Shown here one piece after another: positions 52,086 to 64,000 of a DNA stretch of 64,000 nucleotides. The stretch's first letter is position 1; every line of letters begins with the position of its first letter. Made by a program: the position numbers and the translations under genes. The notes under the pieces were generated by a model. That model saw nothing but the letters and a program-made list of their open reading frames with translations, was not told the DNA's origin and searched no databases. Source of the DNA: Periplaneta americana (taxonomy: Eukaryota > Arthropoda > Insecta > Blattodea > Blattidae); NCBI RefSeq assembly GCF_040183065.1, contig NW_027185519.1, positions 124,001 to 188,000 of the forward strand. Direction: 5' to 3'.

Positions 52086-53243
52086 GTGTGAAGAGTTGTA
52101 TCGGAAGTGCTTTATAGACTAAATTAATAATTTCTATCTTAACTGAAATATTTACATTATATTTCACACAGTATAGTTACAGGTAGCATAAATTCAGATA
52201 ATGGTTTTTATATGGGAATCTACTTCTTGTGTTTAGAGGCTACATTTATACAGAGTTAATAATTTCTCCCCTATGTAACATATTTCCATGAAATTTTATA
52301 CGCATCTATGCAAAAACGAATTATGCTCGTGTAATTAGGGAATTAGGGAAAAATTAGTTTTTCTGATAATTTTTAATGTTTTAATAGAAATTATGCTCCT
52401 AAAAGATGACTAGCCTGCCATATTTTTCGCAGTTGGTAACAAAATGCTAGATTCATGGATATACTCCATAATTTAGTTGTTCATTATATGTTCAAGAAGT
52501 GTTGAATTTTTCTTGGAGAAATTAAGCTCCTTCATCCAGACTCTGAAAAGTGGCTGCTGTCGAATTCGTAAAGCGCCACCAAGAGATGAATATAACATCT
52601 AAGTTTGCAGGATGTAGCAGCTAAATTTTAAGCCGTATAGAGTTTAATATTTGATTAATGTGTGGGTAGAAGAATTGAAAGTTAACTCAGGTTTACTTGT
52701 AATGCACAGCCTGTTAAATATGTCGTAAAAAAAAAAAAAAAAAAAAAAAACTAGTTGCACAAATCTCAGTAAACGTGCCAATTAAATGAATGCTAACGTA
52801 TTATAGATTGCTTTTCGCGTATTAAATGAAAGTACACATCTTGTCCTATGACCTCCATAAGGGAAGGTTTAACAGTATAAAACAGCCACTGACCCCACGA
52901 ACAAAAATCAACTGAAGAGCGTGACTTTAAAAAAAAAACTCATGTTTTGTCCCACCTCTTACTGATATTGATGTTTTGTATGCTGTTGTGCACAATGCCT
53001 AGCTTTTGTTTAAGCCTAGATATTACTTAAACTTCGGTTATGATGAAGTTGATTTTCTTACATAGTTTTGCGTTCTGGACAACTGTGCGCCGGCATCTCT
53101 CGGAACATCCGAGATCAGGTCCCTATCCCCTCCACCGCAAAGTCAAATAGCGTCTGTCACTTGATTTTGAATATTAAACAAACATACCATCACGGCATTT
53201 CCGTTATGGCATCTGGTGTCATCAATAAGCTACAAATAAAGGA

Positions 53244-53290
<47 letters not shown>

Positions 53291-54536
53291 TAGCACAGTC
53301 ACTGTCCTGAACAAGGTACGCAAGTATTATTTTAATTAATGCGTATCGCCTACCAGCCGCCGAAACTATTCGACAGGAGAGTGAATATCCTACACGGTCC
53401 TGTAAAAATGTTCTGAATACACTAAATGACGTGTAATTTTTTTTCTATTATTAGGACAATTGAACGTGTCATTGCTCCTGCGGGTTGCTTTGTTTCACAC
53501 CACAGAGAATTCAGGTTCTCAACCCCCCGGGATTCTAGAGATAAGAGAGCGATGAGGTTAAAGGAGTAGGCGTTTGTTCGTGTTTTTGTTTTTACTTTAG
53601 AAAAATTGCGAAACGTGACGCAATAGCGATAAGTTTTATGAACAAGTTTGCTGAATCGACCAATTGAAGGTAATTTATATTTTGCTAAAGAAGAGAGGAG
53701 ATTAATGAAATCAGTTATTGTAATAATCGTAGTAGATTGAAGGAATTGTTTGTATTCAAACTCCTTTTTGAAATAAGCTGCTCGGATGCTTATCAGGGTG
53801 ACGGTTATAAATGTTATCGTAATACCCACCCGAGGTCACAAAGGTCACAGTCTTCCGCTTGTCCTTTCCTAAGCAGACCACGTCTGTACTATCGAAAATA
53901 ATGAGTCACAGTTATAGTTTCGTGAAAGTAAAAAATGTTAGATAGGAGACAAGTAGCTACTCTTATACAATCATAATCACATTTTGTATCCAATATAGTA
54001 TAAACGAGCTACATGTAAGTACTGTGTAAAGTTTCATTAAAACAATATATTATATATGAGACAAGTCACTAATTTTTGTCAAAACGCATCGTCTATAAAG
54101 GGGTAGTTTCTCCTCTTATACAGTAGTGACTATAGTGCGAAGTTTCATGGAAATATGTCACATTTTTAGTCCAGCTAGATTTGCTTTCTGGACCACTTTG
54201 AGCCTTGGCGCTTGTGATCGGTCGGACGGAGGATCACTCGTCCCGGCGGCGTTAACCCTTAATTTGGTAAATATATATAATGTGCAATATTATAGAACTG
54301 TGAAATTTTTTTTTAATTTTCCTAAGAAACTTTGTTATCCATCGTTCTATTAAAAAATTGTTTATTAACCTATAGGATACATTGCGATATTTGTCAAACA
54401 GGCTGTGGGAAAATGCTGATACGGTGAGGAATGGAAAGGGAGAAACCATTTATATTATTGAGGTGACCTTGAACTGAGGGTAGTAGGAACGAGACCTGGA
54501 GTACGGTACAACCGGCTCTTCCGAGAAATAACTAGT
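51427..54536. other. Long spacer before H3, shortened (R4)
   Basis: Downstream of the deletion it follows the other units: (TG)n at 51693-51740, (ATT)n near 52018-52084, poly-A near 52727, (GAAA)n near 53242-53290. No gene. Confidence 0.6.
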
Positions 54537-54552
54537 GGCCCTGAAAAGGGCC
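54537..54552 (-). terminator. Histone stem-loop, H3 R4
   Basis: Minus strand GGCCCTTTTCAGGGCC. Confidence 0.95.
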
Positions 54553-54581
54553 TTTTTGCGGGCAGGAGTACCTTTGTTAAT

Positions 54582-55148
<567 letters not shown>

Positions 55149-55685
55149 AAGAGCGATACCCACTATACGGGCCAAGCACGCTGTCCAAACTACCCCCGAC
55201 ATAACCCAACCCAACAAACTCCAACCCACATCCCGGTTCAAACACCCCAACAGATCCCTCCACCAATTCCTAAACCCTCACAATCCAGTCCAATCCAACT
55301 TCCCGAACCAAGACCTGGAATATCGTACGCCAGTGCGGTAAACCCGACAACGACAGAACCAACAACGGAACCTACACAGACTAACACCGAACAAATCGTA
55401 GCAGCAGCTCTAAATTCTGCAATGCAGAAAATAGAAAGCTACATCGACCAACAGATCAACAGACTGCGAGATGAAATTGTGATGTTCACAATTTCACTCC
55501 TCACGACAGACGCCCAACCCAAGACAAGACGAACGACTTTAGCAACAGCTAACCAGACAGCAAGACGGCTCTTACGCAGACAAGTTGCTCACCACTTTGT
55601 GGGTAACAAACTACAACTATCACTAGCACCACTGAAACGTGACACGACCAACCACAGACAAGCAACCAACAGCGGCCCTTCATAG
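55149..55685 (+). pseudogene. ORF1 C-terminal fragment (R4 H4 insert)
   Basis: Same 178 codons as 28241-28777. Confidence 0.85.
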
Positions 55686-55689
55686 GGCC
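55674..55689 (+). other. Histone-like stem-loop at the ORF1 stop (R4)
   Basis: GGCCCTTCATAGGGCC, the same as at 28766. Confidence 0.5.
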
Positions 55690-55909
55690 GCGCGACAAAA
55701 GTAAACCACAACCAACACAGACAACAGCTTCATCCAGCCACATAAATCTGCAAGATAACAGCATCCAAGGCCTACGCAGCAGCCTGGTGTGAGCGGAGAA
55801 GACGCTGACCCGTAGAGAGTCCAACGAGCGAAGCCTAGCCGGGACCACGCCTCAACTGTCGCTACAGAAAAAACATCGTAACCTGAAGAGGGCATATGTA
55901 AGACCCTAA

Positions 55910-56299
<390 letters not shown>

Positions 56300-56339
56300 A
56301 CTGCCTACACACGTCTGCTGCCGAATCCGTCGGCAAAAC

Positions 56340-56355
56340 GGCCCTTTTCAGGGCC
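56340..56355 (+). terminator. Histone stem-loop, H4 R4
   Basis: GGCCCTTTTCAGGGCC. Confidence 0.95.
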
Positions 56356-57546
56356 ATAAAATCCGTCTAAAAAGGGCAGTAGTTGTCGAGATTAATTTAA
56401 TTCACCTTTACTGTGTGACCACTAGCTCAACAGGCCAGTGCGGAAAACAGAACTTATTTCGTAGGGGCACTTCAGTATCAGCAAAAGACGTTGTAAGAAA
56501 TGCCTCTCCGTTTTTCAAATGGGTCTGACCCCAACGCTTGGTATATCAAGTGGAAAGACCGGATTCCTCTGTGAAGCCTTGCTCCTCGGATTATGTTACC
56601 TGTTACTGTAAACTTCTGTAAGTCAATAATCACTGTCCGAAGAATTGGTGGGTAATATGACAACGCAGGTAGGCAATGCTCACCAGACCGTAACAAGGAA
56701 CCGAGGGGATTGACACATACTGAACATCACATCACCACGTTTTTGCAATGCCAACTTTTAGGTCATAGGAATCCAGTGTGGTAAACACTGGGGAGAAGAG
56801 GTACACATCGCATGTCAGAACACAGGACTTCGTCCTGTCAGACAACTTCCACGTATAGCTTGCGTCATTTCGGTTCGAACGAAACGACAGAGAGAGGGGA
56901 AATTCGAACGCAAATTGTCAAAGCCTTCGATTCCTACGAGAAGGTCATGTCATCATCTCAGTATTGGGGTTCCTGCGCGTGCGGCCAATATGTGCACCAA
57001 CAAACAAACGCATTAGGAACTCTATTATAACGCCGTAAGTTGTTCACCAGTTATCGATTTCTTATTCAAAATTAGTTTCATTCGTAGTATGTAGTAAAGT
57101 AAACTAGTATATTCAAACGTATATGTCTAAAACCACGATGGGCACCAAAGAAGGGGACTTGTGATTATTTTCACGATAATCTCCATTACTCTAATATGAT
57201 AGAAATATATTACATAAATTTCGAAGCCAACTATGTACTTTGGCATCATCATCTAATTTAATTCGTATTGTGTTAAATTATATAATAATAATGAAACCTT
57301 TCTATATGCATCAGTATAATGTGTTATCACACAATAGCCTAGTAAATGTACAACGGTTTCAAGTACTTCAGTGCGAACCTGGGACAACGACATCGTTCAG
57401 AGCACAAAATTACAGAATGATGATATTAAATCAGCCCACCGGTATAGAGAGAGAGAGAAAGTTGACACGCGTAATGAAATTACATTACGAAGCCGTGAGA
57501 GAGGATTAACAATACTGGCTATTTCTGACTTTTGTGAGGTTAGTGG
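56356..57546. other. H4-H2A spacer (R4)
   Basis: Copy of 15771-16961; nothing recognised. Confidence 0.6.
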
Positions 57547-57562
57547 GGCCCTTAAAAGGGCC
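57547..57562 (-). terminator. Histone stem-loop, H2A R4
   Basis: Minus strand GGCCCTTTTAAGGGCC. Confidence 0.95.
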
Positions 57563-57580
57563 GTTTTACGGAGAAGGGGC

Positions 57581-57979
<399 letters not shown>

Positions 57980-58004
57980 TTAACTACAAGAACGACGCCT
58001 CGCC

Positions 58005-58133
58005 GATGTCAGAGTTGATTGCTGGCAGAGCCAGCGGTCGTTTTAGGGTCTTACATTACAATGCCCTCTTCGACCGTGAGTGCTTGTGAGTGCAGTGTTA
58101 TTAGAATGTTGGATATTTAGGGCTTTTATGGAC
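58005..58133 (-). mobile_element. 129-bp LINE 3' end in the H2A promoter (R4/R5), sense to H2A
   Basis: Inserted between CGCC and CACGG, 19-21 nt past the first base of the H2A TATA-like box, with at most 1 bp of target duplication. On the minus strand it reads GAAGAGGGCATTG, then GTAAGACCCTAAAACGACC, then the hairpin GCTGGC-TCT-GCCAGC, then AATCAACTCTGACATC. This is the 3' end of a third subfamily: the outer stem is CGGTCG/CGACCG where the other two have AACCTG/CAGGTT and GCCTG/CAGGC. Confidence 0.85.
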
Positions 58134-58280
58134 CACGGTAACCTTCACTTTTACGCCAACGTCAATAATCGACAGCGGACCAATCGTAAAGTCACAAACG
58201 TTTGCGCTGTTTCTATTGGCTCGCACTGGGAAGGCAGTACGGCATTGTCCCTGCGACTTAAATATTTTTCTCCCTCCGGG
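58134..58280. promoter_or_regulatory. H2A-H2B promoter with inserts at both edges (R4/R5)
   Basis: The 147-bp core is intact (both CCAAT motifs, both TATA-like boxes). LINE 3' ends lie at both edges, each sense to its gene. Like R0/R1, it was hit independently on each side. Confidence 0.85.
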
Positions 58281-58432
58281 ACCCGTAGGGAGTCCAACGA
58301 GCGAAGCCTAGCCGGGACCACGCCTCAACTGTCGCTACAGACAAAACATCGTAACCTGAAGAGGGCATATGTAAGACCCTAAAACAGGTTGCCCTCTGGG
58401 CAAACAACTTTGAGCTTGAGTTTGAGCTTGGG
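58281..58432 (+). mobile_element. 152-bp LINE 3' end in the H2B promoter (R4/R5), twin of 31244-31395
   Basis: Same sequence and junctions as the R2/R3 insert; shared by descent or conversion between units. Confidence 0.88.
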
Positions 58433-58452
58433 CTCATCATCAGACGAGCACC

Positions 58453-58824
58453 ATGCCCCCCAAAGCTTCCGGAAAGGCTGCCAAGAAGGCCGGCAAGGCC
58501 CAGAAGAATATTTCGAAGGGCGATAAGAAGAAGAAGCGCAAGAGGAAGGAGAGCTACGCCATTTACATCTACAAGGTTCTGAAACAAGTTCACCCAGACA
58601 CGGGAATCAGTTCAAAGGCTATGAGCATCATGAACAGCTTCGTTAACGACATCTTCGAGCGCATCGCCGCGGAAGCTTCGCGGCTCGCGCATTACAACAA
58701 GCGGTCGACCATCACCAGTCGGGAGATCCAGACAGCCGTCCGTCTCCTGCTACCCGGTGAGCTGGCCAAGCACGCCGTCAGTGAAGGGACCAAGGCCGTC
58801 ACAAAATACACTAGTTCCAAGTAA
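58453..58824 (+). CDS. H2B: Histone H2B (R5)
   Basis: Same 123-residue protein, with the 152-bp element leader as in R3. Confidence 0.98.
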   Translation: MPPKASGKAAKKAGKAQKNISKGDKKKKRKRKESYAIYIYKVLKQVHPDTGISSKAMSIMNSFVNDIFERIAAEASRLAHYNKRSTITSREIQTAVRLLLPGELAKHAVSEGTKAVTKYTSSK

Positions 58825-58854
58825 GCGGGAGTGCTTGCTAGGGAATCAGCAACC

Positions 58855-58870
58855 GGCCCTTTTAAGGGCC
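58855..58870 (+). terminator. Histone stem-loop, H2B R5
   Basis: GGCCCTTTTAAGGGCC. Confidence 0.95.
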
Positions 58871-59694
58871 ACAAGTTATTCATAACAGAGTAGATGAATG
58901 AAGAACAACAGCGGTTCCCACCGAGTGAAAATTTAAATAATCACCCCGATAACACTTCTAGGATAGATAATACATTATAGGCAGTCCATGGGAGACTTGG
59001 ATCCACGAGGCAAATTCGTTTCCTTAATAGTTTCGTACGACTTATATGAGAGCGCGGTGTCATTCCTACTCACTTGGCAGCATTAATTGTTGAGGGAAAA
59101 CAACTTAGAAGGTAACTTGTCGACCGCGGGCATAATCCTTCCGCAGGCCACTACTGAGAATCTGTGGACATACGGGTAATCTATCTTTATTGAAACTCGG
59201 GTTCATAACATACGACTGATACTTTATATATCTGTCACGTAATCCATCAAGAGACAAATGTCCCCCCCCCCCTAGTCAGTAGCGAGCTTCAGTCCATTCG
59301 TAGTAGCCGCCGGTGCAAGAAGTGAATTGAAGTTTGTGTGAAGTTCCGTAGTATGGCATGAAAATGATGTCGAAAATCCGACTACAGTTCCACAACCATG
59401 TGGTTGAAAGGAGGCTCCGCTGTTGAACAACAATCCACCTGTGGCTTAACTTAGAATGCCGACTAGCTGTTTTATTAATCCCGTGTCAATCCAGCAGTGT
59501 GTGACGTTGAAACGTAACCAAACTGCCGTTGATAGATAGATTTATCATCTATCCCAATGACATCCAACGAGCTTGGTAATTTAGGTACAGAGTCTAAGCA
59601 GGCAGTTTACGTGTGTGTGTGAGCGAGTGCAGGTTTTATCGAGTGCACCCCAATCCCATCGTCCTCAAGTGCCTACAGATTACGCAGTTTCATC
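58871..59694. other. H2B-5S spacer (R5)
   Basis: Copy of 5133-5956. Confidence 0.7.
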
Positions 59695-59814
59695 GGCAAC
59701 GGCCATACCATGTTGAAAATACCGGTTCTCGTCCGATCACCGAAGTCAAGCAACATTGGGCGTGGTCAGTACTTGGATGGGTGACCGCTTGGGAACACCA
59801 CGTGCCGTTGGCGA
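59695..59814 (+). rRNA. 5S rRNA: 5S ribosomal RNA gene (R5)
   Basis: Same sequence as R1, with T-run terminator. Confidence 0.93.
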
Positions 59815-59825
59815 TTTTTTTTTTT

Positions 59826-60737
59826 ACGTCACTATTTCCAGCGTGTTCTAATAAGACTTATGGGATATTATGTTCCCTTCCCTATTCCAGCTATAGCTTG
59901 GATGATGACGCCGCTGCATAATTGTAGAGTAATTGATAATTCTTAAGTACTTGCAGCTCCGTATTGAAACTTATGACTGGTAGCATATTCATATGAGACG
60001 GTTCACTTCTCTGCGTTTTCTCGAAGAAGGGAATATGTATTCAGGGGATTGTGAACGTACCTCGCGCTCTCCCTAGAAGTTAGAGACATTTTAGGTAAAG
60101 AATGTAATATACTGTACATATATGGCTAATTAAAATCCCATTAGTTACTACATTTCAGTGGGTAGTACAAATTCCATAATGAAAATATCTCTGTCCTAGT
60201 AGTTGTATCCTTTAAAGAAGCTCGTTGTTTTCCCATGATGAAGGGCAGAACTTGGTCGGTAGAAATTTAAACAGACTGCATTATCAGACCAGGCGTTATT
60301 TCAATATCAGCGTTTAGTTTAGGAAATATAGCAATAGCGGAGTTGGGAGAAGTAGTTATAGCATGTACAGTAAGTATAAACAGTTCGCTGTACTGTACAG
60401 TGAATATAAATATTTGAATGTACGATGGCAAAACATCAGACATACAGTACGTAGCTCACATATCTTAAAAAATAAATAAATAAAAATAAAGAAGACATTC
60501 TGAGGAGTGAGTGGAAAGTGCATATTATAATGAATATTTTTAACTCTCAGTTGACATTGAGAGAGAAAGCCATGCATCGGGGAACCGGTGACTGTTTTTG
60601 CGTTACCTTCTGCTATTGGCGTTGTTGGTTAGTAACGAATGAAAGAGGTAGGACGCGGAATCAAATGTCAAAAAACGATAGGGAAATAATAGTAACTGGT
60701 TGTATTTCGATCGAGCTCGGCGTGCTGATTCACCAGT
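59826..60737. other. Spacer 5S to DNA transposon remnant (R5)
   Basis: Copy of 6088-6999; no gene. Confidence 0.6.
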
Positions 60738-62169
60738 GGGGTGTTTCACAAAGTTTACAATCTTTGGAAATTGTGAACTCTGTTTGTAAACTTCTGTTTC
60801 ACAATCTTTGTTTGTAAAGGTGGACTGTACAAAGGAAATCAAATCTTTACGAATGAAATTTTGCGCTCTTTACAAGTGATATGTTTGTTTCACAACGAAG
60901 GAGTAATTTTACAAACGTGTAAACTAAACTTTACTAGTGAAGTTAGCACATTTTCTACAGTAGCCCTGTTGAAATAGCTTCTAATTGTGAATGAAAAAAA
61001 TAAACACATATGTATAAAATCAATTTTATAGTAACAGGGTACCATTAAGAATTACACTGAAGCAGTTGTGATGTTATTGAGTAGTTCTAGCGACTCAGAC
61101 GAAGATTTTGCATTTAGGCCTAACGTAGAATTTTCCGGCCACGTTCGTATCATTGTACGAATATTAATGAAAGGTTTCGAATGAATCCCGCGCTATACTT
61201 CAGAATACCGCGTTAGTTCTTATATACGAGGAACGTATTTAATAAATACTCGCACTTAAAGAAGAAAAACTTTGCACCGAAAACCAATCACTTAATAATG
61301 CAATGTCGGCATTACTTACGCAGTATTCTGAAGTCGTTCCGAATCCCATTTCGCTGTAATCTCTCCTACAAGATATGGGACATCACATGCAACATCTGAA
61401 AGGGAAAAGTGGTGCCCTAACCACAAAGCGAGAACTGCATTGGTTGCATAGTAGCTCTCAGTTCCCTGCGTTAGCAGATAAGAACGGAATTTATAAGATT
61501 ACAGTGTGCAAAAGTTCACACATGGTAGTTGATGTTGTTACAAGATTGAAAAAACTCGAGGCGGGTTATTGATCACCGAATGTGCTTACTCGGGCAAAGG
61601 ATTTTTATGCTCCTCCTGCTGGGTTCCCTAATGTTGGCGAGGTTATGGATGAAACAATAAAATATACTGATGGACCAGCAGAGAGCGAAGTTGATTTTAA
61701 TGGATGGACATGTTAGCTGCTCTATCAACTGCATATAACTACGTGGGTCAAATCCATTATTTATCAATTATTTGAATGAATTTCGCGCTAACTTTCGTCA
61801 GTTAAGTCGTAGGCTAATTAATGCATTGGTATGCTCGACCAATTGCATGCCGCGAAACTCCGTTGTCGCCGATGTAGCAAAATCTAAATAAAATATATAT
61901 AAAAAAATATAAACATGTCCATCGATAGTTCTAAAATTACAGCTACTTTACCTCTGATCCTTAGTGATTTTTGTAAACTGTCGTTGGCGATTTTGTTCAA
62001 CCAATTATGCGTATTTGTAAGTTTGTTTCGCCGATTTTGTAAAGTTCGTTAAAACATACAAGTGAATAAGATTGCATTGTGAAACACAGTTAACAAGCAT
62101 ATGTAATATTTCCGTTGTTAATTGTATATTGTTAATTTGTAATTTGTTAGCGTTGTGAAACATGCCCCC
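60738..62169. mobile_element. TIR DNA-transposon remnant (R5)
   Basis: Copy of 7000-8431. Confidence 0.55.
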
Positions 62170-62337
62170 ATTTACCTTTAGAGGTAATATCTACATTAAT
62201 ATTTAGTTAAAATTTAAAGAAATTTTAAACGAATGGAAGCTGCATTTTAATTCACCCCAAATTACTATGTTCCCTTTCAGATTATCAGCTGTTGTTGTTG
62301 TTGTCGTTGTTGTATTGTAAGTTCTCACTTATTGTTA

Positions 62338-63468
62338 GCTAGCCGTACCCGTTCGCTCCGCTCCACCTGTTAGAAATAAATATAAAGTAATTACATAATT
62401 AAAATAGGACGACTGATCCATGGAACAACTTTTACAACAGCGCAAGATAATCTGCTTCGCATATTACCCAATTTTTTTTTAGCACTGCATTTATTGCATA
62501 TATATTTTATGTATTTTAACACGATTCAATTGAGCATAGTTAAAATATGAATTATTAAAATAATGGATTGCCAAGCTAAAGTACTATTACTGCATACTAA
62601 ATCAATACACTCTCGTTGTTCGTTAATTCTCTGAGATTAAAATGCGTGTACATAAATATTATTTTAAGAAATACAGAAAACGAATGTACAAAATAGCCTA
62701 TCAAATTTTCTGTGCATAAGAAGCTATTTTAATCTTACCTGTCCTCGATTTACTCAGACGTTACTGTAATAACATTATAGCATTATGTCCATCTAGAGAA
62801 ACTACAGTTTCCAATGGTGAAATAATAACTAATTATACAAATCAGTTAATTTACGAGCTTGTGATATTACTTCATACAAACACAGAAACATTCCCTGTAG
62901 GCTATGTTTAATAGCTTTCGATTGTTTGTTGATGTCCAAGGCCCCTGTTTCGATTGTTGTTGTCCAAGGCCCCTTATAGACGAAGTCATTTGTTCTTAAT
63001 TCATTGCACCGTCTTAGATAGCGTTATTTTAATTTTAAAACTCATTTATCTCATTAAATATCAGTCCTATCAAAATGTTGTAAAAAAATAAAACTTAACG
63101 GAAATCATTTTTAAAGGAACATCTGTTATGTAACATTTTTTCTCAAATATCAATAATAAGCGAGATATTTCGATTTATTTAATTAAGGCCCCCTTATAAC
63201 CCCCCTTTTAAATAAAGTATTTCGAATGCCATATAGCCTAAAATCTAAGTTACAACAAACTTAATTTATATTCCAGTTTTCATATAAATCGGTTCAGCCA
63301 TTATCGCGTGAAAAGGTAACAAACATACAGACAGACATACAAACAAAATTTTCAAAAATGCGATTTTCGGTTTCAGGGTGGTTAATTATATATGTTAGGA
63401 CCAATTACTTTTGGAAAATCGAAACTTACCAGAAAAATTTCGGCTACAGATTTATTATTAGTATAGAT
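62338..63468 (+). mobile_element. LINE/SINE-like retroposon remnant (R5)
   Basis: Copy of 8600-9730. Confidence 0.5.
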
Positions 63469-64000
63469 AGTACGAGATACGACCGCAATTTTGTACGACT
63501 AGTGTAATGAAGGAATGCAAAAAATTATTTTGGAACTTTGCAATGTTAGTCTATCATTAAAATAAAATTAAATCTTAATTCGTCCCTTTTGCAGGAGTCT
63601 TCTTCATCCAGTATGTTGTTGGCTGATATGGAGGAGGAGGGGGGGGGGGACATGCTCTAAAGGGATAAAATTTGCTTAGCAAATCGATATGGTGACTAAC
63701 GCTTGCAATGCGTCATAGCTATAATTGTACTGCGCGGTAATTTCAGAGTAATAAGAGTTCAGTTCAGGGATCTGCTAATTTCTTCATATTGTGTTCGGCA
63801 ATGGAATAGTACCGCAGTAGCATTAAGAGGTTTTTATAATTTGAACTGATATGTGCAGGTATATTGACCCCCCCCCTCCCACCGCTGGCCGACGCGGACT
63901 GCAATGACAACAGTAAGCCACACGTCATACGTAAGCCTTTCTTCTTCTTCTTCTTCTTTGCTCGCCTGGCAAATACAGTCTTGGATTTCACATATTCAAT
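63469..64000. other. Spacer with first copy of the ~60-bp motif, cut by window edge (R5)
   Basis: Copy of 9731-10262; the (TTC)n array is at about 63938-63958. No gene. Confidence 0.5.

Overview
The window is part of a tandem array of replication-dependent histone genes from an animal, almost certainly an insect. The four core histones match arthropod proteins: H2A of 124 residues, H2B of 123, H3.2-type H3 and H4. All are intronless and end in the canonical histone 3' stem-loop. The bulky AT-rich spacers, microsatellites and TE remnants would fit a large-genome insect such as a cockroach, termite or other polyneopteran, but the order is a guess.

One repeat unit is about 12.9 kb and reads H2B(+) - 5S rRNA(+) - long spacer - H3(-) <shared promoter> H4(+) - spacer - H2A(-) <shared promoter> next H2B(+). 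I call the units R0 (1-4714, partial), R1 (4715-17586), R2 (17587-31415), R3 (31416-45464), R4 (45465-58452) and R5 (58453-64000, partial). Wherever I compared them, the complex parts of the units are essentially identical, and they differ in microsatellite length, one deletion and inserted elements. No linker histone H1 gene is present. The 5' half of each long spacer holds a TIR DNA-transposon remnant, a LINE/SINE-like retroposon remnant and a piece of piggyBac-type transposase.

The striking content is a set of non-LTR (LINE, Jockey-like) retrotransposon insertions in the core promoters of H2A, H2B and H4. Nine promoter sites in the window are occupied: H2A of R0 and R4; H2B of R1, R3, R4 and R5; H4 of R2, R3 and R4. 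R2 and R4 share identical H4 inserts, and R3 and R5 share identical H2B inserts, so there are about seven independent events. Every insert lies in the sense orientation of its target gene. Most 3' junctions lie about 20-22 nt downstream of the first base of the TATA box and the 5' junctions at 21-31 nt, that is, at or just before the expected transcription start. The inserts therefore sit where the histone promoter would transcribe them.

Two inserts carry long open ORF1 (Gag-like, zinc-knuckle) genes: 2739-4478 on the plus strand, and 1471 to the left window edge on the minus strand. The latter has no stop in the window and is open for 490 codons. The two diverge from one H2A-H2B promoter. 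Several copies contain ORF1 (or its 3' end) joined to a 3' UTR with no ORF2, a layout like the Drosophila HeT-A element. One copy (44752-45440) carries the C-terminus of an ORF2 reverse transcriptase protein and a 12-bp target duplication. Three subfamilies share a covarying RNA fold at the 3' end. One subfamily also has a stem identical to that of the host histone stem-loop at its ORF1 stop codon. Together these look like a family of histone-promoter-targeting LINEs with ORF1-only derivatives; I do not know of a described counterpart, and no database search was possible.
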